From contig JAMPIT010000493.1 of assembly GCA_026261815.1 (NCBI GenBank), positions 7,457,501-7,521,500 of the forward strand: DNA of 64,000 bases. The letters are read 5' to 3'. Shown in pieces: positions 47,481 through 58,600 of this stretch. How positions within the stretch are numbered: position 1 is the first letter of the stretch; each line of letters opens with the position of its first letter. The position numbers and the translations under genes were made by a program. The notes under the pieces were generated by a model. It made no database searches, was not told the origin of the DNA, and saw nothing but the letters and a program-made list of their open reading frames with translations. Origin of the DNA: Monarcha castaneiventris obscurior (taxonomy: Eukaryota; Chordata; Aves; Passeriformes; Monarchidae).

Positions 47481-50400
47481 GTCAGTCGGGAGCCAGCAGG
47501 AGCTGGAGAAGGCGTCAAGTAGCTTCTGTTGAGGGTGGTAGGGAGAAGTGGACGGTGGCACAATCCAAGGAAATGGTCTTGGCAGAGCACTCAATGCCTG
47601 TAGGGATACACTTGTCAAAGCTGCTTCAGAGGATGTAGCAGCAGGCAAGAGCAGGAGCCTTCACGGGCAGCGGACAGAGTCCTCGCTGTAGATGGTTGTG
47701 CTGTTGTAGTCTCCCTAGTGCACACTGTCGGCACCTTCCTTCCCTTGTTAATTCAGCAATAGCAGCTTTTCATGCAGAACCAATAATTAGCTGAGCTTTT
47801 CTGTCACCACTCACCTGCCTGCACAGTCACATTAATTTTAAAGCAAATAGTAAAAGAATATACAAATACAGGGGCCACATCGTTCACTGGGAAAAACAGG
47901 TGTTGTTCCCCTGAACACAGTGAAATGACAGCCATAAACAATGGGGTGGGGTTCGAGGTATTTATTAGGTGTGAAGCCTGGGCTGTGCATCAGATGTGGT
48001 TCTGCACCCTTGCCAGTGGCTGAACCTTTTCCTGTGTATTAATTAATTCTTTGTGTTTTTAACTAGATCCAGAATGGGCTTCTTACAAACTTGGAATATT
48101 CATTTGTTTGAATTGTTCTGGAATTCATCGCAATCTTCCTGAAATCAGCAAAGTCAAATCCCTTCGGCTTGACTTTTGGGAGAGCAATTTAATAGAGGTA
48201 CAGAGGAAAAAGCAGTAATTCTCCACATTCCATAACCTCCTCTGCCATGTAATTCCTGTACCATCCACCATGGACAGAGCAACAGAGCTACACAGAACCA
48301 AGTTAACTCCATCGGTAACTTCAGGGGGTTTTTTATGATCTGCTCAATCAAATTACACTGATGGGTGACCATGTCCGTAACAGTCTGTGGTGTGTATTTT
48401 TATATACACAGTAACTTCTCGCTGTGGTTTAGAAACCCACAGATATTTCCAGGTAGCATGTACAATTCAGAAAGCAACATACTCTTCTTAATTATTGGTT
48501 CAGCCTCTCATCATTCAGTTGAATTGTGTTAATAATACAATCATAGTTAATATCTGGGAGGAGATGAAGGAATAGGGAGATCATAAACAAATGTTCTCAT
48601 AATTTTCTTTTGTTCTTTTCATCAACAACCACAGTTTTGTATTTCTTCACACACAGTTCAGAACTGTATAATACTGAAAAAGGTGCATCCATATGGATGC
48701 TGAAGAAGCCTCAGAAGATAATTTCTTCAGCTCTTTGCAGTAGTTTGTGAGAGTTCTCTCTTTCCCATGCAGATTACTTTGAACAAGATTACAGTATTGT
48801 AAACTTCTTGCACCTGCAGGTTATTTTGCAGTATTGTTATGGCTTTGACCAGAAAAACATTCAGAGATGGGTGTCTTAGAACTTGAGCAATCCCCTTAGG
48901 GGGTGGATGGCAAAAACCAATTACCTTATGCCACTCAATACACTCTGTGAACTAACATATAAAAGTCTTCTGAGAATTCATTAAAGTGCTTCCATTTGTC
49001 CCTGAGCCTGGACTTTGTGTCGTTTCTCTGCTTGGCCGCGGTGAGAACAGCGACACATCCACTTAAAAATAGCAAACTATAGTGCCAAAAGGAATTTATA
49101 AATGTATGTAAATACGCACTGAGTTATGGCAAGACTCAGCAAAAAGTGCAGTGCTCCCTTTGACACACATCTCATTTTATGTTGATGACATGGTGTTGAT
49201 TTATAGTGGCACACCTAACTGTAATTTATTTTGTATTTCAGTTTATGAAGAATCACGGGAATCTCTGGGCCAAAGCTAAATATGAGGCAAAAGTGCCTCC
49301 GTACTATTACATCCCCAAGTCCCGTGACTGCTTGTAAGTTGATGGTGTATTCACTGCTGCAGACCTTTACATCTGCTTCTCTTACAGGTCTCCCTGGCTG
49401 GCTGGCGAAACTAGAGACAGATCAGCTTTATCCATGTTTTCCTCTTTCAGGGTTTTAAGAGAGCAGTGGATTAGAGCTAAATATGAGCGTGGGGAATTTC
49501 TTGACACCCAAGTCTGCCAAGATCCTTGTTCTGCAGGTAAAAGGATTGTCAGGGAGGTCTCAGCCTCAAGGCCAACAGCACAATGTTCTGTTAGCAGTTT
49601 TGGAGCTCTCTAAGGCTGGCTTGTCACATTTGAACTGCTGGATGTGCAGTCACTGCTTTGAGTCTAGCTTTGAGAAGAAACTCTAAGAAAAGGCACTTAC
49701 ACAAGTGCACGGGTATATTCAGATCTTACCGTTCTCTAGTTCTCCTCTGATTTTTTCTTACGAGGTGAAAATTCTCAGATGGAGAAGAGACTTGAAACTG
49801 TGCCACATCACCCTTAGCTAAACAGTCCTGCCCTTGTGCCATCATTCTCTGACACTTGTCTGTCTGGTCTGCAGGCAGCCGTGAAGGACGCCTCTGGAAA
49901 CTTGGGAAAGGACGCAGACAGTTCCAGAAGAGGCAATTTCTCCTATCAGCAAAGGAAGGGGTGATGAAGTACTTCAACAAAGAAGTGAGTTCCTCAGCCA
50001 GAGGTGATAGCAGGTCAACACCCACCCTCAGACCTTGCTCTTCGTGGGCAAAACCCAGCACAAGTAGCTTTGTCTCTAGTTTTGCAGCCAGCTTGTGCTT
50101 AGAGGAGTCCACGTTTCCCCATTAACATATGTGGTATATTGGGCAATTTTGGATTTAGCTCTTTTCCTCATCCCTTATCTCAACCCTGCAGCCTCCTTTT
50201 GCTTAGGGAACAAAGGAAATGGATACTGGCAGTTGTATAGCAAGACAAAGAAGAGATCTGCTGGCAGTTGTTACCTCTTACATTACCAAAATACCCTCTC
50301 ATCAGCTCCTGCAGCAGGGTCCTCAACACATCTTCTTTCTGTGAGACACTGTAGCTAATTGTTCTGTAACTACAGGGCTCGAGATAGATCTGTCCCTTGC

Positions 50401-53400
50401 AGTGCAGACCCAGCCCTCTTAAACAGTGACCCAGCATTTGTCAAGGAATCTTTGTAAGTGGTTCTATGTTGCATGTAATTAAGGCTCTATGTTTCAGATA
50501 TATCCAATATTCAGATACTTCAGGATGTCTGCTTTCTCTTCAGTAGGGATCTAGGTCTCATACAGCTGATCTGTCCTGCAGTACATTCCCTGAGAGCACT
50601 TTAATACAGTGATGCTTTTCATTTCACAGTCCAAAGGTCCAAAAGCCATTATCAGCGTTGAGTCTCTGAATGCAATGTTCCAGGTGGACAAAATAGGACA
50701 CATTCATGGGCTGCAGATCACATACACCACAGATGGTCAAACAAGGAACCTTTTTGTCTATCATGAAAGTGGAAAGGTGAATATCATGGAGATTCTGCTG
50801 TAAGCAAGATGCTTAGATGTTTGATCTGTATTTTGGAAGAGTTACTGTGTCCGCAAGATCTGGTTTTATTTGGTATCACTAAGACTTATAGAATACAGGA
50901 AGTTGCAGAATTAAATACTCCTAACAGTAGCATCTTGCTCCTTTTCTGTTGGGGCATATATTCAACCTCACCCTTTGGATACTCTTAAGTGATGCATGGA
51001 TGTAAATCTCTGTAAGGTAACTGCCTCATGGTTTTAGACAATTTCATGGTTAAATTCTTGACGTGCATAGAGAGTATTGTTCTGCATTATTTCCAAGCCA
51101 ATAATGATAATTAAAAAAAATATCTCTGTAGATATTGTTAGACTTCTGTTTCTTCCTTCAACAGAGTTCTCGTGTCTTTCCAGGTACAGAGGTTTTTAAA
51201 GAACCCATATCTGCATCAACTGAAAAAGCCTGTGTATACAGACTTGGGTGATTGTCCATGCTGAGAATGTCTAGGCCCTCCCAGGAGGGGCATTCTTAAA
51301 TTATTTTCAAGGGTCAATGTTTCTCAGGTGTCTAGGACAAATCACTGACTCTCTCTGCCCCTTGGGGAGAAAGTCCCTCTTTACAAAGAGGTCACAAGGA
51401 AGAAGGGCATTTTGGAGAAGCAGTGCTCTTACTCTTCTTGTTAATTTTTATGTTTGTGTTTGCTATTTTCCCAGGAGATTGTTGACTGGTTCAATGCTAT
51501 TCGGGCAGCACGTTACCATTATCTCAGAACAACCTTCCCAAATGTCCCTGAGTCTGAGGTGAGAACTGAACAGGGCTTGAAACAGTCTAGGCAAATATAG
51601 CATGGGAAAACATTTTCTCACTTCTTCTGACAGAGTCAAGTGCTCAAAAAGCAGCACTTGGGTCCAGGGAATGGACAGAAGAGGTAGAAGAAAAGGCCAC
51701 ACTGAATAACATGCAAAAACTTAGTCAGCATTTAAGGCCTAAAAGTCTCCATGTGATCCTTATAAAGTTTAATCTGTCAAAAATGTTATGTTCCTTCTTA
51801 CTTCAGACTTCCTTTTACCAAGCAGCCAAAAAAAACCCCAGCCCCCAAAAGCCGCAATTGATGGTGATTAACTTTGACAGAAACAGAACAGAAATACAGT
51901 CTTGAATGAGACAGCCTGTCCTGGTTTTGGTTGGGACAGACAGACTTTTTTGTGTTTGTGTTCTCCTAGCTCATACCCCGGATCACAAGAAATTTTGTCA
52001 AAGAAGGATATATGGAGAAAACAGGACCAAAAGTAAGTGCATACTTGGCATTACGTAAACAGGATCATTCCAGATAGAGAATATTTGGTAGTTCAATGAT
52101 GCTGACTTGTAAAAGATTTGCTCAGTGACTTTCTGCTTCCTGGGTTGATAAAAGACATTATATTCAAGCCTGTCATGTTCTTTGGGATCATGTTTTATTT
52201 TGTGTGGGAAATAAGATCAGAAAGAAGAATCCCTGAAGAGTAAGCAAGATGGATTAGCTGTTAATGGACATGTGAAGGGCTGTTACACAACACCACATGG
52301 ATTGCTGTATCTGCTAGCTGCAGCTCCTGCCACAGCAGAACATGAAGTGCTGACCCCTCCTACTTCTCTGTTTCACTTAGAGTCAGTTGCACTTCAGTCA
52401 CATCTACTTAAAGCAGCAAAGTGTAATTTGAGCAAATTTCTCTACAGTGAAGCCAGTCGGTTGCTTTGTTTTATTGTGGGAAGTGTTTGGGCCAGTACTC
52501 TGGGAACAGAAGAGCGAGGTTTTGGATGCTGCTGAAGGAGGAGATAAAGATCTGAGGTCTTGTTTGAACACAGCCACTTCTTGCCTTGCTCTCCTTTGAG
52601 TGAACCATGAGCCAAGTCCCATTATAAAGTTCAGTGGTGCAATGCTGATATTGAATATGCTGGGTTTTGGCCCAGCTTGTGCCAGTGTTCCAGCACCTCT
52701 TCTGCAGGTACTTGCATAGAGCATGAAAGATTTTGGATTTTTCTCCTGAGGCCTAAATTCTGCTTAAACTGAGGTGAGCCCTAGAAGAGGCCTCTTCAGT
52801 TCAGCATGGAGCAATTAATAGTTCAGGAATGGTCAGATAAGTATAGCTGATGGAATTAGAACTTTAAAAAAAACAACTAGTATGGTATACCCAAAATTCT
52901 AGGGACAGCCTCCCTGATCAGATTGTTGGAATTGATTGCACACTCTCTTCAGTATCACCACTGGTTCAGGGGTTGTTCTCTGCAGTGCTTTCAATCCATT
53001 TCATGCAACTTCCTTAATCCTGTTAGTTTGATTACTTCCCTGCCCAAAGGATTGTCATTGAATGTAAATCTGTAGTTTGAGCCCAGGGAGAAGAGAGCTG
53101 AGGGCTGCACACAGCAGTCACTCACCTGTTACCAGTTACAGGGATGAAGGAAACTGAATTCCAGTTCCAAGTCATTTAAGCAGTCCTGGCATTTGAGTAG
53201 AACAAACTCCACTTTGAGACCTGGTCTTTAAAGAATTTCTACCATCTCCTTGCAGCAGAAGGAGGCCTTTAAGGTACGCTGGTTCTGCTTGGATTCTCAA
53301 GAAAGGAACCTGATATACTTTAAAAATCCACTGGTAAGATTCTTTGTTCCACAGCCCCTTCATGAAGCAGGTGGGAAGGAAGGGTCTGTTCTCATCCACC

Positions 53401-54182
53401 TTTTCCAGTGGCTGTGCCAGACTGGAGCAGGCCCAGCCTCAAGAGCCCATCTCCCTTGCCAATGGATGTCTCTGAAGCTGAGCTGGTTGGGAACCCTGGC
53501 CCATACAGTGGCTGTGAGGAAGATCCAAGTCTTTTAAAAGTAACTGCTACTGCCTATAGTGTCCATGCCCCCTCTCCCCCAGCCCTAGTGCCTCTGTGTC
53601 TGTAACCTTAGCCAAGATGAGCAATATTCCAGTATCAGGAGCTCAACAGCCCCAGTATCCAGCTTCCTAGCACAGCTTTAGCTGTGGGAATGTCCTTCCC
53701 TGCCCCGCCTGAACACCCACCAACCAGCTCTGTAAGGGTGGGGCCCTGCCTCCTCTTTCTGAGAATGCCTGTGAGTGCAAAATACCCCTTTGTGTGTTCC
53801 TGCTGCTGTCACCAGTCCATGTCATCAGTTCCCTCTGTGCATCCCCAGATCCTGTTCCACGTCACAGGACAGAGCAGTATCTGGTCTGCTGGAGCTCCAC
53901 CATCCACTGGCTAATGGCTGTCTTCTGCTTCTTCCACTGGCTAATGGCTGTCTTCTGCTTCCTTCTCTGCAGGATGCATTTGCACAGGGCCAGGTTTTCA
54001 TCGGAAGGAAGGATGAGGGATATGAAGTACGAGATGATTTGCCTGAGAGAGTCTGTGTGAAAAAGAAAAAACCAGCGATCACTCTGGTCACGCCAGTGAG
54101 AGAGTTTGTGTTTCTCTGTGAGAACGACAGGAAGCAGAGGGAGTGGATGGATGCCTTGAACGGAGTCATCACCCAGCTCTGA
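46915..54182 (+). CDS. ADAP2: ADAP2 (centaurin alpha-2), ARF6 GAP with dual PH domains (complete)
   Basis: Phosphoinositide-binding GTPase-activating protein for ARF6 at the plasma membrane; interferon-inducible in mammals. Exons: 46915-47005, 48067-48197, 49242-49333, 49451-49536, 49875-49984, 50630-50776, 51475-51558, 51970-52032, 53256-53333, 53973-54182 (TGA 54180-54182). Total 1092 nt, 363 aa. The ArfGAP zinc finger is C24-x2-C27-x16-C44-x2-C47 (CADCG and CLNCSGIH), with the catalytic arginine at R52 in HRNL. PH1 spans about 135-235 ([13 protein letters not shown]) and PH2 about 258-361 ([15 protein letters not shown] to [10 protein letters not shown]). It ends ITQL, about 18-20 residues short of human. 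The exon at 53256 has a NAGNAG acceptor (GCAGCAG) that could drop one Gln. Intron 2 contains a solo LTR. Function is inferred from family membership; identity is very strong. Confidence 0.96.
48692..49055 (+). mobile_element. Solo LTR (364 bp) with 6-bp target-site duplication in ADAP2 intron 2
   Basis: It is flanked by identical CATCCA hexamers (48686-48691 and 49056-49061). The body starts TATGGATGCTGAAG (first dinucleotide TA where TG is expected) and ends GAGAACAGCGACA. A TATA box TATAAAA (48958-48964), ATTAAA (48980-48985) and a short R-U5 tail are in LTR order. A 6-bp duplication is typical of alpha- and beta-retrovirus-like (ERVK-type) avian elements. No internal viral genes are present. 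It lies in sense orientation, with its 3' end about 190 bp before ADAP2 exon 3. Confidence 0.75.
53903..53962. repeat. 30-bp tandem duplication at the last ADAP2 acceptor
   Basis: Two 30-bp copies, differing at the final base, begin TCCACTGGCTAATGGCTGTC at 53903 and 53933. They end 10 bp before the final exon at 53973, so the branch point and pyrimidine tract are duplicated. Confidence 0.9.
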
Positions 54183-55600
54183 TGTCCACAGGGAGGAGCA
54201 GTCAGGAAGCTACATTCCACCTGGCTGCAGCTTCTGGCCACACAGGGACAGGGTTGTTTTCAACAGAGTGGGGTGAATGTCTCTTACGGCGCTACATTTC
54301 TGGCACAATTAAAAACAATACAAGCCAAGTTTAAGTTGTGGAGGATACTGTAATGGAATCACTCCTCTAAAGGAATCACACAGATGCTCCTAGCTCCTTG
54401 CTTTCAACAGTCTCTACTGTTTGGCTTTTATGTGAATGGCAAATCCAACATCCAATGAATTTTTTCCAAAGCACAACCCCACACAGTGCCCCAGTGAACA
54501 CATTGAGAGTACAGGATGAACATACACTGATCTGTCTCACCTAAGAACAAATGAAGCTTAATGAGCTTGATTAGACTGAACACTGAAAGGCAGAAACAAG
54601 TTGTAAAAGTGTTTTCTTCAGGGACTTGCTTGCAAACACTCCATGAATGAGGACTGGTGTTCAGTCTTGGAGGTGAACCTTCTCATCAGGTACCACTGTG
54701 TGCAGGAACTGATGGAGACTTGCACTGGCTGACACAGAGCACTGAGTGTTTCCATGCCTCAAGACCAAATCTGAGATCTGGTTTTACCAAGCAGTGAGTC
54801 ATTCACACATTTAATTCTTCTTTCCAGATAGCCTTAGTTTGCAAATCAAGAGGAAGTCTTGCAGACCCAGTTTCTGGTGAGGCTTCCACCTTTTGCTGAC
54901 AATTGCCAGCTGGTCTTGAGATGCTCAAAATAGTTCTCTTTTGCAGAAATGAGAAGTGCCAATACTTGCAGGAATTAGTGACACTAATTGTTCTTTCTCC
55001 CTACCCCCATGCCCCCCAATAGTGCAAAGGAATTGTTTGAGTTGGATCCCAGTTCATCAACCAGCTCTGAGCAATCTGCAGTAGTTTTACTCGTTGATAT
55101 GCTCCCATGAACTTCCCTGTGTTCCAGGCTCTCTCCCACACAACCCCATTCATTCTAGCTCACGTAGTGGTTCAGCAATTCTATTGAATAGCCTAATCCT
55201 GCAGGTCCTGAAATCAATAGAAAGCACCTTTTGACTTGTACGAGGAACAATGTCAGTCTTCATTTGTTAATTGTTATTTTGAGATGACCTGAGCAGCTTG
55301 GGATGACCTCAGAACGGTTCAGTCCTTCCAGTAGCCTGACCACCAGTCAGACAGGATCTGCACTGTGCTGTGCCGTGCCACTTCTCTCCCGACTGGCCCA
55401 GCAGACTGCCCATGTCAGCAACTCTCACTATTACAAAATCGGGAAATTCACGGTGGACACGAAATAGTGCAGCTAACGGGGACTTTTTTGGACATTCAGT
55501 AAAAGTCAAGGCCGACCCTTGGAGAGTTCTGCGTCACAGTCCACTTCCACCGGCAACCCAAATCCTGGGACCAAGGGACGTGAGGAGAGAAGAGCAGATC
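54183..55600. other. ADAP2 3' UTR and ADAP2-RNF135 spacer
   Basis: ATTAAA at 54308-54313 is the nearest candidate ADAP2 poly(A) signal. The remaining ~1.2 kb is unremarkable, with no repeat or gene that I recognise, and it grades into the RNF135 CpG island. Confidence 0.5.
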
Positions 55601-55654
55601 GAGGCAGAACAGGCGCGGCCCGGGGCGCTCTCGGCACCGGAGGAGGCGCCCGGG

Positions 55655-55666
55655 GAAATCGAAACT
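55655..55666 (+). promoter_or_regulatory. RNF135: ISRE (interferon-stimulated response element) before RNF135
   Basis: GAAATCGAAACT is an exact match to the ISRE consensus GAAANNGAAACT bound by ISGF3 and IRFs. It lies 33 bp upstream of the RNF135 ATG inside the CpG island, fitting an innate-immunity gene. It may lie in the 5' leader if transcription starts upstream. Confidence 0.6.
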
Positions 55667-55699
55667 CCGCGGCCGCTCCGCTCCGCCCCGGGCCGGGCC

Positions 55700-58600
55700 A
55701 TGGCCGCCGTCATCGAGCTCGAGCGGCTCCAGCGCGTCCTGGAGCTGCAGTGCTCCTGCTGCCTGCAGTTCTTCGCGGAGCCGGTGCGGCTCACGGGCTG
55801 CGGCCACAGCTTCTGCCGCGGCTGCATCGAGCAGCACTGCGCGGGGCGGCCCCGCGCCGCCTGCCCGCTCTGCCGCCGCGCCTTCGAGCTCCGCCACCTG
55901 CGGCCCAACCGCGAGCTGGCCGCGCTGCTCAGCCTCATCCCGCCGGAGCTCAAGGAAAAGTTGGAAACGCAGGATGGGCCGGAACCCTATGGAGCTGCTG
56001 CCTGCAACGACCAGAGCTCGGCGGGGCGGGGACCTGGGGAGAAGGTACGGCCGGAGGCAGCCCGGGGCTCCATCCCCCACATCCCAGAGCTCCATCGCCC
56101 GACAGCCGGGAGCTTCACGCCCCGACATCCCGGGGCTCTATCCCGCCACAGCTCGGGGCTCCTCCCCGCGACACCCCGGGACATTCCGGGATGACATCTC
56201 GGGGCGGCATCCCCCGACTCCCAGGGACTCCTTCCCGTGACATTCTGGGACAGCACCCAGCGGCGCCCTCGGGACAGCCCGAGGTTCCCGTCCCACGGCA
56301 TCCCCAGTGTAGCCCGGGGCTCCATCCCACTCCATCCCACGGCAGCGTAACACATTGAGCAGATAGGTTCGGCTAATGCAGTGTTTGGGGCTCATTGGTG
56401 GTGTCTGATGCGTTGAGAGCTGCATAGCTGAATGAGAAGAACTAATACCTGTACATATTCAGCTGACGTACAATAGTAGTAAGTGACTTCTTTGTGCTGG
56501 GTATTATGTATTGCATCAGCATCGCATTGGAGACCGCTGAAAGGACACATAACATTGTTAGACAGTGCTACAGCTCCACCCAGCTTCATGGCACAAAATG
56601 GGACCGGTTCATGATCTAGGTCTCTGCTTAAAACGACTCCTAGATGAGAAAAATCTGTTGCACTTCATTATTTTAGCACGTATGTATCTTCTTCAGTCAA
56701 GCTAAGAGCTGAAGCTCACAATTATAGTTGAACATGTAATTAATCGGTGACTGTTGCATGTTGATTCATTGTGATTAGTCCTGCTCAGAATTGTGCCTTT
56801 CAGGCACCTCCTCAACCAGTCCAATGCTTAACTAATGTCAGTGATGTAGGGAATTTTATTATCCTGCTGCTTAACCTAATCATGCTTTCTCTGAGGGTTA
56901 TATAGATAAATAGTCCAATGTGTCACTTTAAAGGAGGAAGAGATATGGGAGAGCTCCAAGCAAGAAGAAATAACTGCAGAGACCATCCACCTTTTGAGGA
57001 ACGATCTTGATAAAACAAAGGTACACACTGTACATTCATCACTTGCAGTTACCTTCTATTTCCACTATTCTGGACTGGAGATGTGATTGACTGCAGGGTT
57101 GCCTTTCAGCCCAGAGCAGCAATGTGCCTTTTTGTTTCCTTCTTTTCTGTCACAATTCTGTTTTTACTGATGAGAATGAGTATATGGCATCAGCTGTACT
57201 AATTTGTGTCTTGGCTGGCACAAAGGCCGCTGGAGTTGTGCGTTGTTGCATTTTTCTGCTTATTCCAGGAGTAGCCTGAATGTTTCTGGTACACTTAGAT
57301 GCAAATTACAAATCATAAGAGGGAATATTGATCTTTCTGAGTTGTCAAGCAGAGGCCACCGGCCATAAAATAGTCAGGATCCTTACCATGCCCCAAATCT
57401 CATTGCAGGTAATGCAGGATAGTGTCAAATGTATTTTATTCCTTTGAATAAAGTCTTCTGGTCTGCAGGGGTCAGTCAAAGAGCACATTAGATTGGGCAG
57501 TAGATTCTCATACTCCATACATCTTTCCTAACCACACAATGAACTCCATATTTTCTGCCTTTCAGGAATATACATCTCAGATCAAAAGACAGATTACTAA
57601 AGATTTCTGTTGCATGAAGGAATATGTTGAAAGACAGGAGAGAAACACACTGATGTTCATTGAACAAGAGCAAAAAGCTGCCCAACAGAAAATTGAAGAG
57701 ACTATTCACCAGCTCACAGACATCAAAGCCCAAACTGTAAGTGATGAAATTAAGTGGCGGAATGTGAGTAGAAACTCTCAAGTTCAATGTCTGGGATAGC
57801 TGAATATGTACAGAGCACCTTTGAGGTCTCCACTGCACCATTCTCATAGAGATAATGGTGCCAATTCATGGACATTGCTGTTAGCAGGGAGAGTTTGGAG
57901 TGAGAAATTCAGAGGAAGAAAAGTACTAAAAGAGGCACAGGCTGGGGATGCAATTCAGAACTAAATTTTTTTCTAAGGGTACTGGTGAGCTGGAATGAAG
58001 TGGGAACTGCACTGCTGAAATCCAGTTCTCAGTCAAATCTAAAGTCAAGATCCTTCATGATCTTCTTATTTTCCGGAATTTGTATATACACATAGGGATG
58101 CAAGTTAAAGAACGCACAGAGTTATTAAATATTTTGTAACAACTTGGGGAAAACACATCAAGGGCCCTCACAAGAGGCAGTTAAAGCACTTCAGATTCTG
58201 TAGAGCCTGTTTTGATGTTGAAAACAACAGTGCCAAGTGATGCAAGTAAGCCAGCAGGAATTTGGAGTGGGGCTCACTGAGTGTGGCAGTGCCATGAGAC
58301 AGAATTGGACTTGCAGGATGCAGGCACAGGTGTCCACATTGGAATTCACCTGATCCAGTGTCCCGTTACTGGCAGTGAGCAGAAATGGGCACTTTCAGAG
58401 TTATCTGGCCTACTTGAGCTATCCACCTGCAAAGGAGATTAATCCAGCCTCCAAAAGGCTTTTTCCTCCTACAGACTCTACACACAGAGCGACTTCAGAT
58501 GTAGATTTCCACAATTTCTAAATTTAAGCAAACTAGGTTTACTCTTTCCTCACACTAATACATTTTCAAACTTTTGGTTTGGATTTTAGAACAAGAAGTA

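Larger units (their letters stand above)
55600..56345 (+). promoter_or_regulatory. RNF135: CpG island over RNF135 promoter and exon 1
   Basis: Abrupt rise in GC and CpG content from about 55600, covering the start codon, exon 1 and the repeat-rich beginning of intron 1. No TATA box is seen. Confidence 0.7.

Noticed and set aside
46624..47648. Long GC-rich ORFs on both strands around ADAP2 exon 1
   Set aside because: Shadows of CpG-island sequence. Only the frame of 46915-47005 has homology (ArfGAP start).
55519..56358. 279-codon ORF overlapping RNF135 exon 1 in another frame
   Set aside because: Alternative-frame shadow. Cys/His RING pattern exists only in the frame starting at 55700.
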